Source: Lachnospiraceae bacterium (GTDB taxonomy: Bacteria > Bacillota > Clostridia > Lachnospirales > Lachnospiraceae). Taken from it: a stretch of DNA of 62,094 nt. Of this stretch, positions 35,101 through 44,219 are shown one piece after another; the first letter of the stretch is position 1, and each line of letters starts with the position of its first letter. Below the pieces are notes generated by a model. That model was not told the DNA's origin and searched no databases. It saw nothing but the letters and a program-made list of their open reading frames with translations. The position numbers and the translations under genes were made by a program. The stretch lies in contig JAFSTX010000067.1 in NCBI GenBank assembly GCA_017445585.1, positions 1 to 62,094 of the forward strand, read 5' to 3'.

Positions 35101-37497
35101 GGCGAAGTTTCGGACCGCAGGATCACTGTCTTCCTGGACGACTGGGTATATCCGTTCTGCTTTGCGGCAAAGGCTCCCAATCAGTCGGGATTCGGCGCGA
35201 CTGCAGGGCCTAACGGTTCGTGGCACCTTGTTCCGAGCAACGGCAGTATGATAGTGGATATGGACGAGCCCATAGAAGTCGGCAGATCCTATGACATCGA
35301 ATTCGGCCGTCTTAAGGTTAAGACCGGCAATCCGTCAAATATCGGCAAGTACTATGTATATGTCATGGTGGACGGAGAGCTTATCCAGTCGTACTATTAC
35401 GACGGAGTGGATGACAACGCATATGCCGGTACGCCGCTTTCAAACAAGATCATCGTTGCCGTTCCTGCAGGAAACAGCATCAGTGCAGTTCCTGTCCCCG
35501 TGACCTACGAGCCTTATGACGAGATAGATTACGCGGATCTGAGCAGGAACGGTGAGCCGCTCGCCGAGGAAAGCACTTCCTTAAGCGGCGGTACGGTCCT
35601 TACATACGAACCGACTTCGCCCACAGGTTCCGCGATCTTCAGGTTCAACTGGAAGATCGGCTCCGTGCCCAAAATCCAGCTGTCCTTCGAGAAGACCGCA
35701 GCTGACGCCATGGCTTATATGTTCGGTGCATGGCTTTCCGAGCCCGGCGCTGACGAAGGCTTTAATAACGGCAGGATGTGGCTGAGGCCTTCATACGGTC
35801 CTCAGGCCGACATGCCGTGGATCCTCGCCGCGGGCAGTTCTCATAATGTTGAGTTCGCCAGACTGAAGCTTAAGACCGGTCCTAACACCGGTAAGTACCA
35901 TGTATATATCAGGATAGACGATGTGTTGATTGCTGAGGACTATGTCGCTGCAGGTGTGGTGGATTCCGGCGGAGAGTACGTGACGAAACCCGAGATAACG
36001 TACTGCAATGTCAAATCAGGCGAGATATTCTTTGCTTTCTGGGGAAGCGAAGACAACTCCATAAGCGCTTTCAAAGACAGCATTCCCGGCGGACACGATG
36101 CCATAAGGGGAGACTTTGATGCTGACGGATCCTTTACGGACGCCGACGTTTCCACGCTCAGAAAGATCCTGGCTGGTGCGCTGGATGCGAGTGAGCTTCC
36201 TGAAGGTATTGCTGATTTCAACCGAGACGGCGTGCTTGATCTCCTTGATATCATCGCGATGAAGAAGTACATGGCTCTGACCGCTTCGGATTCCTACGCC
36301 AGGTCGGGCGGTCTGGTCCTCGGTATGCAGGAGCACCTGCTCGAGGACTACACCAAGACTGCGGAGTACATCGCGGATGCCACGGCCGTAATGGGCGCGG
36401 ATGCCTACAGGCTCAGCATGCCGATCCATCAGCTGTACTATGCAAACGCTTCAAACGGAGCGGTGATGAAGTCAGCCGGCATGAGCACTCTGAAGGATAT
36501 GGTCGCGGAGCTCAAGGCAAAGGGTATCGATGAGATACTTTACGTGACCGACGCATTCATACTTCCTTACGGCTACTCCGATGCGGAGAACAATCACAAC
36601 ATAACCGTTCCGGATCCTCAGACGGATACCGAGAATTACCTGGCATGGCTCAAGGTCAACTCCGAGGCCTTCGGAGCTCTGGCCGCGGAAGTGCCGGAGA
36701 TAAAGTTCTTTGAGCCGTACAACGAGATAAATCTCACCGGCACAAGGATGGAGAAGTACGGAGTCAAATGGGACGCTACGGCCGAGGAGCATGCTGCCTA
36801 TAAGTTTACCGTGCAGGAGAAGGCCGGTATCGCTGCCGATCTGTGCTGGTATATCTCCGCCGCAGTTAAGGCTGTGGATCCTGCAAATCAGGTGACTACG
36901 CCTTCCGTCAGCGTACAGACTGCGTCGACGGTAGAGACCGCCTTCCTTGACAGCTTCTATACCGCGATCGAGTCCGGAGCATATCCGACCGGCAAGGCTG
37001 TGGGAGATAAGAGAGTGGACAATTACTTCACGATCGTCAACGCCCATATCTATCCCGAGTATACCGATACGGCGTCGCAGCTGCAGACCAAGGCAAATAA
37101 CTGCGCTGCAAATCTCAGGACTGCCTACTCCGTCATGCAGCAGCATAACGACGGAAACAGCAGCGTATGGCTGACCGAGACCGGCGTATCTTCATGGCAC
37201 GGGAACGGCGCCGCGAGAAATGAAACGACAGCTGCCACGCTCATGGGACTGGTGCTTGATAAGCTCAGCAGCGAGCTGACGTTTATCGACACAGTGATCA
37301 TGTACAAGCTGGCCGATATTTCATCGGATCTCGGTGCGAGCGCGGTAGAGACGGGATACGGCCTGTTCTATTCGGGCGACGATCTCGATCACGATCCTTA
37401 TACCGCAAAGCCTATCGCGAAGACAGTCTACAGCTTCTTCCACAACGGTTCGACAGATTACTCGGCGCTGGAGGCTCTCGCGGGAAGGTACGAGTGA
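32158..37497 (+). CDS. Giant secreted protein: phosphoesterase, five repeats, dockerin, GH-A-like domain
   Basis: The 1779-residue product has a signal peptide, then a calcineurin-like metallophosphoesterase at about residues 35-355. Its metal motifs are FSDVQD, LGDNTEQ, GNHD (Asn119-His120) and GHDH (290-292). Five beta-sandwich repeats follow (about 360-1310), then a dockerin (DFDADGSFTDAD and DFNRDGVLDLLD, about 1315-1375). The C-terminal GH domain has Glu1523 (EPYNE) and Glu1674 (LTETG) as candidate catalytic residues. Phosphate removal and glycosidic cleavage in one exported chain is unusual. The ATG at 32158 follows GTGAGG; the upstream extension carries no signal-like text. Confidence 0.82.
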   Translation: MKKLKRILASILSLVLALTVWNGPVTASAAGEDLKFNADGKFKIVIFSDVQDQFPVYQRVINIMRQAISREDPDLVVFLGDNTEQNFKEADLSDLRMTLNQILGPVVDAGVPYAFVFGNHDDQSYYSGQRTDKDAMFAVYQSIGDCRTTDPAPEIYGTGTCKIPIYSSSGSSLAFDLYMMDSNAYQIPNDTHSGYGSPHTDQLEWLAASKDEGVNALLFQHIPMPENYDLLVEDANGTKSYGGKKYLKQLNSNATGSLNEFPNPCPAENNTGEFETIKSMGNILGVFTGHDHLNDYTGTLDGIKLTAVPGMTYFNYGDESVRGYGVIELDEADLSTYDYHTVKFSTLDAEAGGTTETVYDVYDEIGYADLRKNGSALPAADYNIHGSNTFTYNATSPSKSAIFRFRWTAGADTGIQFSFDVGENGNCAYPFAVWVKKPNQGSAGVNGAWHLKPNVSSMLVNMKKAIKRGDTFDIELGRLKVLSGDPVYLGQYYVYLKVNGTLIQEGYSNTSDDGKFRSGDALCQVSNEIRFGDWSSNDNNNRISAYQEPVPEVEPDEFAPYDIIEYKDLKKDGEALAVEGTVLTAQNNPFTYTAASPTHSAIYRFRWVAGTCTYFQMYPGVYCTNPFMYRINASSAEWVKRYDPGIASKAIGHAVSEGDEFDIEIGRLMVSGGPNAGKYYTYFKVDDEVIFEEYVSESEITDERALGDGIQFNLNANDYTCTIKAIPEEEAEAPDARYYAYDEITYGDLRLNGSSVPSSGYNLTGGKTFTYNATSATYSAVFRFRWKTGSVAKFSLSFDTTAADGSGSVSFPFCAVAKYPNQTGFGAEAGPNGAWHLDPSNNSTKVDMEEPLVPGEIYDVEFGRLKVKNGDHAGEYYVYLKVDDVLVNSYYYASVGADGSYKDTKLSNFVRFEVYNTEGTQISDIPVPETYEDYDEIGFDSLFKDNESMAGKTLENGNHHFTYSAASSSYSMKLKFRWTAGGEVSDRRITVFLDDWVYPFCFAAKAPNQSGFGATAGPNGSWHLVPSNGSMIVDMDEPIEVGRSYDIEFGRLKVKTGNPSNIGKYYVYVMVDGELIQSYYYDGVDDNAYAGTPLSNKIIVAVPAGNSISAVPVPVTYEPYDEIDYADLSRNGEPLAEESTSLSGGTVLTYEPTSPTGSAIFRFNWKIGSVPKIQLSFEKTAADAMAYMFGAWLSEPGADEGFNNGRMWLRPSYGPQADMPWILAAGSSHNVEFARLKLKTGPNTGKYHVYIRIDDVLIAEDYVAAGVVDSGGEYVTKPEITYCNVKSGEIFFAFWGSEDNSISAFKDSIPGGHDAIRGDFDADGSFTDADVSTLRKILAGALDASELPEGIADFNRDGVLDLLDIIAMKKYMALTASDSYARSGGLVLGMQEHLLEDYTKTAEYIADATAVMGADAYRLSMPIHQLYYANASNGAVMKSAGMSTLKDMVAELKAKGIDEILYVTDAFILPYGYSDAENNHNITVPDPQTDTENYLAWLKVNSEAFGALAAEVPEIKFFEPYNEINLTGTRMEKYGVKWDATAEEHAAYKFTVQEKAGIAADLCWYISAAVKAVDPANQVTTPSVSVQTASTVETAFLDSFYTAIESGAYPTGKAVGDKRVDNYFTIVNAHIYPEYTDTASQLQTKANNCAANLRTAYSVMQQHNDGNSSVWLTETGVSSWHGNGAARNETTAATLMGLVLDKLSSELTFIDTVIMYKLADISSDLGASAVETGYGLFYSGDDLDHDPYTAKPIAKTVYSFFHNGSTDYSALEALAGRYE

Positions 37498-37543
37498 TAA
37501 TGACAGGTAATCGTAATACTATTTGAAGGGAGATACAGTAATC

Positions 37544-40500
37544 ATGCAGAAAGTGAAAAAACCAAGGGCGCTGATCGGAATACTGCTCGCGGCAGCCATG
37601 GTCCTGAGCACTTTCACCGCTCCGTCCGTGGCCGAGTCCGCATATGATGCGTCGGGTGCCGCGGAGGTTACACGCGGCGGCTACTACGATCTGCCGGAGA
37701 CCATAGAAAGCTACGCCGAATCAGGCAAAACGATCGAATTTGACCTTAATACGCTCATTTCCGATTCTGACGTCTGCAAATTCGGACTGTACAACGGCAC
37801 TTCCTTTGTCTCTTCCGATATCTCTCTCAAGGACGGTGAGAACGGGCTCAGTCTGGTCGTAGAACCGCTGGATGACGGCTGGTATCACTATGCCATCTCT
37901 CTGGCGACCGTGCCGCGCTCGGATACTCAGGGCACGGAATCAGTCAACAGACTTCGTGCCAGGACCACGTTCCCTTCCGGGACCATGATCAATAATATTA
38001 CCGTAGGAGTGGATGTCCGGGCGCTGCCCGAGGCCTTTACCGAGGATTACGATACGGTGACGCTCGCAGATCTGTCGATAGCCGGAACAGACCATGAGTC
38101 TGTAGTCTCGGCAGGCACTTATACCTACAGCGGAACGAGTGAGACGAAATCGGTAATAGTCAGGTTCGGCTGGGATGCAAAGCTTACCGCCGGTGTGGAT
38201 GACGGCTGGAAGATCGCCATCGATACTTACTGGAATGAAAAGTGCATGGTCTGGTTCAGGGGCGACGGAGCATATGCCTTTTTCCCTTCCGATAAGTCGA
38301 ATATTAGATTTGACGCTGTCACGGAAGGCAGACACGACGTGGAATTCGGGCGTCTGCGCGTGACCGCTGGACCAAACTACGGAATGGATTATGTGTTTAT
38401 TAAGATAGACGGCGAAGTAAAGGCGTCGGTGTATACTGATTACTATCAGACAGAGGGCGGATATCTGGCCCACAACGGCAAGACCGTATCGCCTTCCTAT
38501 ACCGTATGCTTCCTGGACAAGGCGCTGCCTGCACAGCGCTTTACGGGCTTTGCAAAGCCGGATGTTTACTCTGACGATATCGATTATATAAATATCGGCG
38601 AGATAGTCCCGGGCGGAGTCGTAAAGGATACGATACACGACAATCACCTCGGATATACTTATCCCTGTGAGCTTTCTTCGCCTACGAGCTCCACTGTGGT
38701 GAAATTTGTTCTCAAAACAGGTAAGTTCGCCGAGGGAAGCCTCGACGGCTCGGTCATGGTGGTCGATATCGGCGGCAACTGCGGTTTCTGCCGCTCATAT
38801 ATTCAGGCCGGTGTCAAAAACAGGGTCATGTTCGGCTGGGAGATAGAAGGATGCTCCAGCGGGACCATGAACTATACCTTTGAGGAAAACAGCTGGTATG
38901 CTTTTGAGCAGGGCAGGGTCCGGGTCGCGGAAGGCGTTAACGCCGGAAAAGACTACGTCTACCTGAAGATCAACGGGGAAATCGTCAGCTCCTTCTACGG
39001 AAATCCGTCCTCAAGGCCGCTTCAGGGCAAGCAGATATATGTCGAGGCTACCCAGAACTTCCAGGTGATCGGATATAATGAGGTCCGTGCGAAATACTAT
39101 GTGGACGGAGAGCTTTTCCTTGATCAGCTTGCCCAGAAGGGCCTGCCCGTCAGAAAACCGGCCGATCCGAAAAAAGAAGGCGAGTTCTTCCTTGGCTGGT
39201 ACACAGCCAAGACAGGCGGCGCGCTCTTTGATTTTGCAAATTCAGCGCCGACCGGAGATATTGAACTCTATGCGCGCTTTACCACCGAAACGGTACAGGT
39301 GACCTTTGATCCTGCGAACGGAAGCGCAGCTTCCACGATCACCGCGGGCAAGGATTCCCAGATCTCCCAGCCTGCCGATCCGGTATATTCAGGCGGAGAA
39401 TACGAATATATCTTTGCCGGCTGGAAAAACGAGACGACCGGCAATATCTTCGATTTTGGGGCAGATACCGTCAGTGCGGATACGATCTTTACCGCTCAGT
39501 ACAGTGAGAAAGAATACTCTGTCAGCTACTATGCGCTCGGAAAGCTCGTTGAGAAGGTTTCCTTCGTGCTCAGCGATCCGACCGTCGAAGGCAAGGAACC
39601 TGCCGTTCCCGCGATTCCCAATGCCGCGGGAGTCTGGGAGGATCACGCCCTCAGCGGCCTTACGGGCAATATGACGGTAAACGCCGTATACGACGTTACG
39701 CTCCCCTCTGCCGGCTCCTCGATCAAACTCGGGGCTTTTGACGGAGGCAAGGTCTATCTGAACACCGATACCGTCCATGATTATCTCAGTCTTGAGACGT
39801 CTGACGCGCAGACGGCTTTCGTGAAAGAGTTCTGCTCGACGCCGCATGAATACCAGGATCATCAGAATATTTCCTTCGGATGGACCGGAGGAAGCGGCGC
39901 GTACACTGTTTACTTTGCGGATAACACTGAATTTGACAATGCATTTATCCTCACTTCGGATAAGGCTTCGCTGACCGGTGAGGCGGGCGTCTTTGTACCC
40001 GGAAAGACTTACTACTGGTTTGTCAGCGACGGCAGCAGCGCAAGCGCCGTCGACAGCTTCACGGCCGTGAATGCTCCCGTCCGCTATATCAGTTCCGGCA
40101 GCGTGATCAATATGCGCGATCTCGGCGGACAGATGAACGCTGACGGCGGAAAGGTCAGATACGGTCTCGTCTACCGCGGAGCTGCCATGGATGAGTTTAC
40201 CTCGCATATCGATGACGCTTCGCGCGGCGTATTCAACTATCTGGGTATGAAATCCGAGATAGAGCTTCGCGGCGGCATGAATCACGACTATACAGGCTGG
40301 GACGACAATAATCCGAACGTCAATTATATTGTCGGCGCAGCGTATCAGGAGATCTTTTCCCTGAGCGATACCCAGAAGGCGCAGTACAAGGCAGCTTTCG
40401 AGAACATGGCGGATGAAAGCAACTATCCGTTCTATTTCCACTGCTCGGCAGGCGCGGACAGAACGGGAACGTTCGCCTATCTGCTCTACGGACTTATGGG

Positions 40501-43500
40501 AATACCCTATGAGGATATCCGCCCCGAATACGAGCTTACTTCCTTCAGTGCGATCGGACTGCGCGCGGCCAGTATCTACAGCGGCCAGCTGTCGATGGAC
40601 GGCACTCACGCCCGGATGCTGGAGAGCTACGGCGGCGGCTCGGACGATCTGCAGGCCGCGGTCAGGAAGTTCCTCACCGAATATGTCGGCGTAGGATCCG
40701 ATACGCTGGATGCCATAGTGAATATCCTGCTGGAGGCCGACGCTGAGCCCAACGAGGCGCCGCACCTGCTCACGGTAGATGTTCTCGGCAAAAAGACGAC
40801 GTATCAGGCCTTTGACGGGATATACTTTATGCCTGAGAGCCCGAGCGCCATGGGCAAGCTCTTTAAGGGCTTCTATGAGGGCAGCACGCAGTATACCGGC
40901 TATGCAGACAGGGATATGGAGCTTACGGCCGTATTCGAGGATATCGAGTACGAGCCCTACGACCAGATCTCGCTTATAGATCTCGGCGTACAGCAGGAGC
41001 GGATACTCAATACTGCGAATACGACGCGCAGCTATGTTAAGACCGCTTCCGGCGGCGGGCGTCTCTTCCAGTTTATCCTGGAGCCCGTCGGCGACATGAA
41101 TAAAGGCGACGGACCTCAGCTGGCGCTGACCAACGACTGGTCGATGAACAGCCGTGCCAGAGTGTGGTTTCAGACCAATACCATGAGCCACGTCTATTAC
41201 AGCGGCAAAGAGAACACTCCTCCGGACATTTCCAAGACGTTTTCACTTGAGGCTGGAAAGCAGTACGATATCGTATTTGCCATCCGTGTGATGAAGAATG
41301 CAGGCTATGAAGGCAAAAAAGTCCTCGAGATCACCGTAGACGGCGAACTGCTGGTCCAGTATATAGGCTGCACTGCCGATCTTTCCGGAAACACTTTCTA
41401 TTTCCACGGCGGCGCCGGCTCTGCCTGGCTCATCAACAAGCCCGTGGAAGGCAAGAATACGCTGACTGTGGATGTCCTGGGAGAAAAATATGTCTACCAG
41501 ACCTTCAGCGGCGTGTACTTTATGCCTGAGCCTCCTGCTATCGAGGGCAAGCTTTTCAGAGGATTCTATAACGGAAATACGCCTTATAACGGTTATGCGG
41601 ATACGGATCTTTCCCTGACTGCCAGATACGAGGATATGGAGTTTGAGCCATATGATCAGCTCTCGCTCTTAGACCTGGGTATCCAGGAGGACCGTATCAA
41701 AAATCAGACGAATACGACTTATACCTATGTCAGGACCGCAAAGAGCGGCGGACGTCTGCTGCAGTTCAGACTGGAACCCATAGGCACCATGAACGGCGGC
41801 GACGGACCGCAGCTGGCACTGACGAATGACTGGGAAGTGAACAGCCGCGCCAGAGTCTGGTTCCAGACTAATACCCAGACACACGTGTACTACAGCGGAA
41901 AGCTGGGTACTCCTCCGGATGTCTCAAAGACTATCTCTCTGGAGTCGGGAAAACAGTACGATATCGTATTTTCGGTACGCATACTTAAGAACAGCGGCTA
42001 TGAGGGCAAGAAGGTCCTCGAGGTCACTGTGGATGGCGAACTGCTGGTCCAGTATATAGGCTGCACCGCGTCACTGGACAACAATACGTTCTATTTCCAT
42101 GGCGGCACGGGCGCTGCCTGGCTGATAAACAAACCGGTAGAGGGCAAGAGTACTCTTACGGTTGACGTTTTGGGCCAGACATACAGATATCAGGCATTTG
42201 CAGGGACTTACTTCATGCCGGAGCCTCCCGCCATCGCCGGAAAGATCTTCAGAGGTTTCTACAGCGGCAGCACCAGATTTGACGGTAATGTTAAGGGTGA
42301 TATCTCCCTGACTGCCAGATACGAGGATATGGAGTTTGAGCCTTACGATCAGCTCTCGCTTATAGATCTGGGCATTCAGGAGGACCGTATCAAGAATCAG
42401 ACGAATACGACCTACACCTATGTCAAGACGGCAAAGAGCGGCGGGCGTCTCCTGCAGTTCAGGCTGGAACCCATAGGAGATATGAACGGAGGCGACGGCC
42501 CTCAGCTGGCTGTTTCCAACGACTGGTCGGTGAACAGCCGTGCCAGGGTCTGGTTCCAGACGAATACCCAGTCGCACGTATATTACGCAGGGAAGCTGGG
42601 TACACCGCCCGACGTCTCAAAGGCAGTCGCTCTGGAGGCGGGAAAGCAGTACGATATCGTATTTTCGATCCGCATACTTAAGAACAGCGGCTACGAGGGC
42701 AAGAAGGTCCTCGAGGTCACCGTGGACGGGGAGCTGCTGGCGCAGTACATAGGCTGCAGGGCAGATCTTGACAATAATACGTTCTACTTCCACGGCGGCA
42801 CGGGCGCTGCATGGCTGATAAACAAATCGGTAGAAGGCAAGAGCACACTCACGGTCGATGTTCAGGGACAGACTTACAGGTATCAGGCCTTTGCGGGGAC
42901 CTACTTCATGCCTGAGCCTCCCGCCATCGCGGGTAAGCTTTTCAGAGGCTTCTACAGCGGTAATACCAGATTTGACGGTAATGTTAAGGGCGATATCTCC
43001 CTTACGGCCAGATATGAGGATATGACCTATGAGCCTTACGATACCATATCGCTCAGGGATCTGGGCATCCAGGAGGACCGCATAAAGAACAAGACTGCTT
43101 CCCTGTATACCTACGTCAGGACGGCGGAGAGCGGCGGACGTCTGCTGCAGTTCAAACTCGAACCCATCGGGAACATGAACAATGGAGATGGTCCTCATGT
43201 ATCCTTTACGAATGACTGGTCCAAGAACGGCTTCGCCAGAGTCTGGTTCCAGAGCAACACACAGTCGCATGTCTATTACAGCGGCAAGGAGAATGTTCCC
43301 GCGGATATATCCAAGAACATCGCCCTGGAGCCCGGAAAGACATATGATATCAGGTATTCGATCCGCGTACTGACAAACAGCGGCTACGAGGGTCAGAAAG
43401 TCTTTGAAATCACAGTGGACGGCGAGCTGCTGGTGCAGTATATCGGATGTCAGGCCGACATCGATAATAATACGATGTTCTTCCATGGAGGGACGGGCTC

Positions 43501-44122
43501 TGTATGGCTGATCAACAAACCTGTGTACAGGACGGTCAGATTCTACGACGACGGCAGATTCATTAATTCCGTCAGTGTTCAGCGGGGCGGCAGGGTGAAA
43601 GATCCCGGCGCTCTCGAGGACAGGGACGACATGGTCTTTGCGGGATGGTTTACAGAGCTTAGAGAGCAATGGCATTTCGATACGGATCAGGTCTACATGG
43701 ATCTCAATCTGTCCGCGGGCTTCCGCAAACGAACATATCCGATCCTGCTCATGATCGACGACGTGCTGTATAAACGGATTGAGGTCGCCATGGGAGAGAC
43801 GGCAGGGATCTTCGACATACCTGAGATGGACGGTTATGAATTCGACAGGTGGCTGACAAAGGACGGGGCGGAGTATGATATGAGCACGCCCGTGACCGGT
43901 CCTGTCACACTGTATGCGAGCTTTAAGCAATTGCCCGAGCCGTCCGCTCCCAAGCCGTCCGGTTCGGATACGGATCCGCAGACTCAGCCCGGACAAAATG
44001 AGGATTACCGTGTCAGATCATCGAATCTGTCTCACATACTTTTTAGCGGGCTCGGCCTGCTGGTGATCGCCGGAGAGTCCGGAACCATAATTTATAAGAA
44101 GCGCAGGAATAAGAGCGCCTAA
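37544..44122 (+). CDS. Giant anchored protein with tyrosine-phosphatase-like domain and beta-sandwich repeats
   Basis: The 2192-residue product has a signal peptide and two beta-sandwich repeats (about 165-515). Bacterial InlB-type repeats (GWYTAKTGG, GWKNETTG; about 520-700) and a fibronectin-like segment (about 725-845) follow. A phosphatase domain at about 850-1060 has the loop HCSAGADRTG (Cys967, Arg973) and upstream NMRDLGG, as in bacterial Y_phosphatase3 proteins. Four units of about 230 residues come next (each an InlB-type piece plus a beta-sandwich), then two more InlB-type repeats. One C-terminal membrane helix with a basic tail (YKKRRNK) ends it. No LPXTG. The ATG at 37544 is preferred; TTG at 37523 is possible. 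Confidence 0.8.
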   Translation: MQKVKKPRALIGILLAAAMVLSTFTAPSVAESAYDASGAAEVTRGGYYDLPETIESYAESGKTIEFDLNTLISDSDVCKFGLYNGTSFVSSDISLKDGENGLSLVVEPLDDGWYHYAISLATVPRSDTQGTESVNRLRARTTFPSGTMINNITVGVDVRALPEAFTEDYDTVTLADLSIAGTDHESVVSAGTYTYSGTSETKSVIVRFGWDAKLTAGVDDGWKIAIDTYWNEKCMVWFRGDGAYAFFPSDKSNIRFDAVTEGRHDVEFGRLRVTAGPNYGMDYVFIKIDGEVKASVYTDYYQTEGGYLAHNGKTVSPSYTVCFLDKALPAQRFTGFAKPDVYSDDIDYINIGEIVPGGVVKDTIHDNHLGYTYPCELSSPTSSTVVKFVLKTGKFAEGSLDGSVMVVDIGGNCGFCRSYIQAGVKNRVMFGWEIEGCSSGTMNYTFEENSWYAFEQGRVRVAEGVNAGKDYVYLKINGEIVSSFYGNPSSRPLQGKQIYVEATQNFQVIGYNEVRAKYYVDGELFLDQLAQKGLPVRKPADPKKEGEFFLGWYTAKTGGALFDFANSAPTGDIELYARFTTETVQVTFDPANGSAASTITAGKDSQISQPADPVYSGGEYEYIFAGWKNETTGNIFDFGADTVSADTIFTAQYSEKEYSVSYYALGKLVEKVSFVLSDPTVEGKEPAVPAIPNAAGVWEDHALSGLTGNMTVNAVYDVTLPSAGSSIKLGAFDGGKVYLNTDTVHDYLSLETSDAQTAFVKEFCSTPHEYQDHQNISFGWTGGSGAYTVYFADNTEFDNAFILTSDKASLTGEAGVFVPGKTYYWFVSDGSSASAVDSFTAVNAPVRYISSGSVINMRDLGGQMNADGGKVRYGLVYRGAAMDEFTSHIDDASRGVFNYLGMKSEIELRGGMNHDYTGWDDNNPNVNYIVGAAYQEIFSLSDTQKAQYKAAFENMADESNYPFYFHCSAGADRTGTFAYLLYGLMGIPYEDIRPEYELTSFSAIGLRAASIYSGQLSMDGTHARMLESYGGGSDDLQAAVRKFLTEYVGVGSDTLDAIVNILLEADAEPNEAPHLLTVDVLGKKTTYQAFDGIYFMPESPSAMGKLFKGFYEGSTQYTGYADRDMELTAVFEDIEYEPYDQISLIDLGVQQERILNTANTTRSYVKTASGGGRLFQFILEPVGDMNKGDGPQLALTNDWSMNSRARVWFQTNTMSHVYYSGKENTPPDISKTFSLEAGKQYDIVFAIRVMKNAGYEGKKVLEITVDGELLVQYIGCTADLSGNTFYFHGGAGSAWLINKPVEGKNTLTVDVLGEKYVYQTFSGVYFMPEPPAIEGKLFRGFYNGNTPYNGYADTDLSLTARYEDMEFEPYDQLSLLDLGIQEDRIKNQTNTTYTYVRTAKSGGRLLQFRLEPIGTMNGGDGPQLALTNDWEVNSRARVWFQTNTQTHVYYSGKLGTPPDVSKTISLESGKQYDIVFSVRILKNSGYEGKKVLEVTVDGELLVQYIGCTASLDNNTFYFHGGTGAAWLINKPVEGKSTLTVDVLGQTYRYQAFAGTYFMPEPPAIAGKIFRGFYSGSTRFDGNVKGDISLTARYEDMEFEPYDQLSLIDLGIQEDRIKNQTNTTYTYVKTAKSGGRLLQFRLEPIGDMNGGDGPQLAVSNDWSVNSRARVWFQTNTQSHVYYAGKLGTPPDVSKAVALEAGKQYDIVFSIRILKNSGYEGKKVLEVTVDGELLAQYIGCRADLDNNTFYFHGGTGAAWLINKSVEGKSTLTVDVQGQTYRYQAFAGTYFMPEPPAIAGKLFRGFYSGNTRFDGNVKGDISLTARYEDMTYEPYDTISLRDLGIQEDRIKNKTASLYTYVRTAESGGRLLQFKLEPIGNMNNGDGPHVSFTNDWSKNGFARVWFQSNTQSHVYYSGKENVPADISKNIALEPGKTYDIRYSIRVLTNSGYEGQKVFEITVDGELLVQYIGCQADIDNNTMFFHGGTGSVWLINKPVYRTVRFYDDGRFINSVSVQRGGRVKDPGALEDRDDMVFAGWFTELREQWHFDTDQVYMDLNLSAGFRKRTYPILLMIDDVLYKRIEVAMGETAGIFDIPEMDGYEFDRWLTKDGAEYDMSTPVTGPVTLYASFKQLPEPSAPKPSGSDTDPQTQPGQNEDYRVRSSNLSHILFSGLGLLVIAGESGTIIYKKRRNKSA

Positions 44123-44129
44123 GGAGAAT

Positions 44130-44165
44130 CTGTCAGCCGCAATCCATCCGGATTCCGGCTGACAG
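44130..44165 (+). other. Strong intergenic hairpin before the second GH38 gene
   Basis: CTGTCAGCCG (44130-44139) pairs perfectly with CGGCTGACAG (44156-44165), and AATCC/GGATT extend the stem inward. No T-run follows, so it is not a standard terminator. It may protect or process the mRNA between the giant surface protein and the mannosidase. Confidence 0.6.
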
Positions 44166-44219
44166 GCTTACAGGAGAGCGGCACAAAAATGATAATCTGA
44201 CAGACAGGAGGAAAAACTC

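Noticed and set aside
39389-41191. 600-residue open frame on the minus strand
   Set aside because: It is the shadow of the phosphatase-like giant gene on the plus strand, with no ribosome site or recognisable domain.
23531-44122. Sortase (LPXTG) anchoring of the large surface proteins
   Set aside because: The C-termini of the 23531 and 37544 proteins have a membrane helix and basic tail but no LPXTG-like motif.
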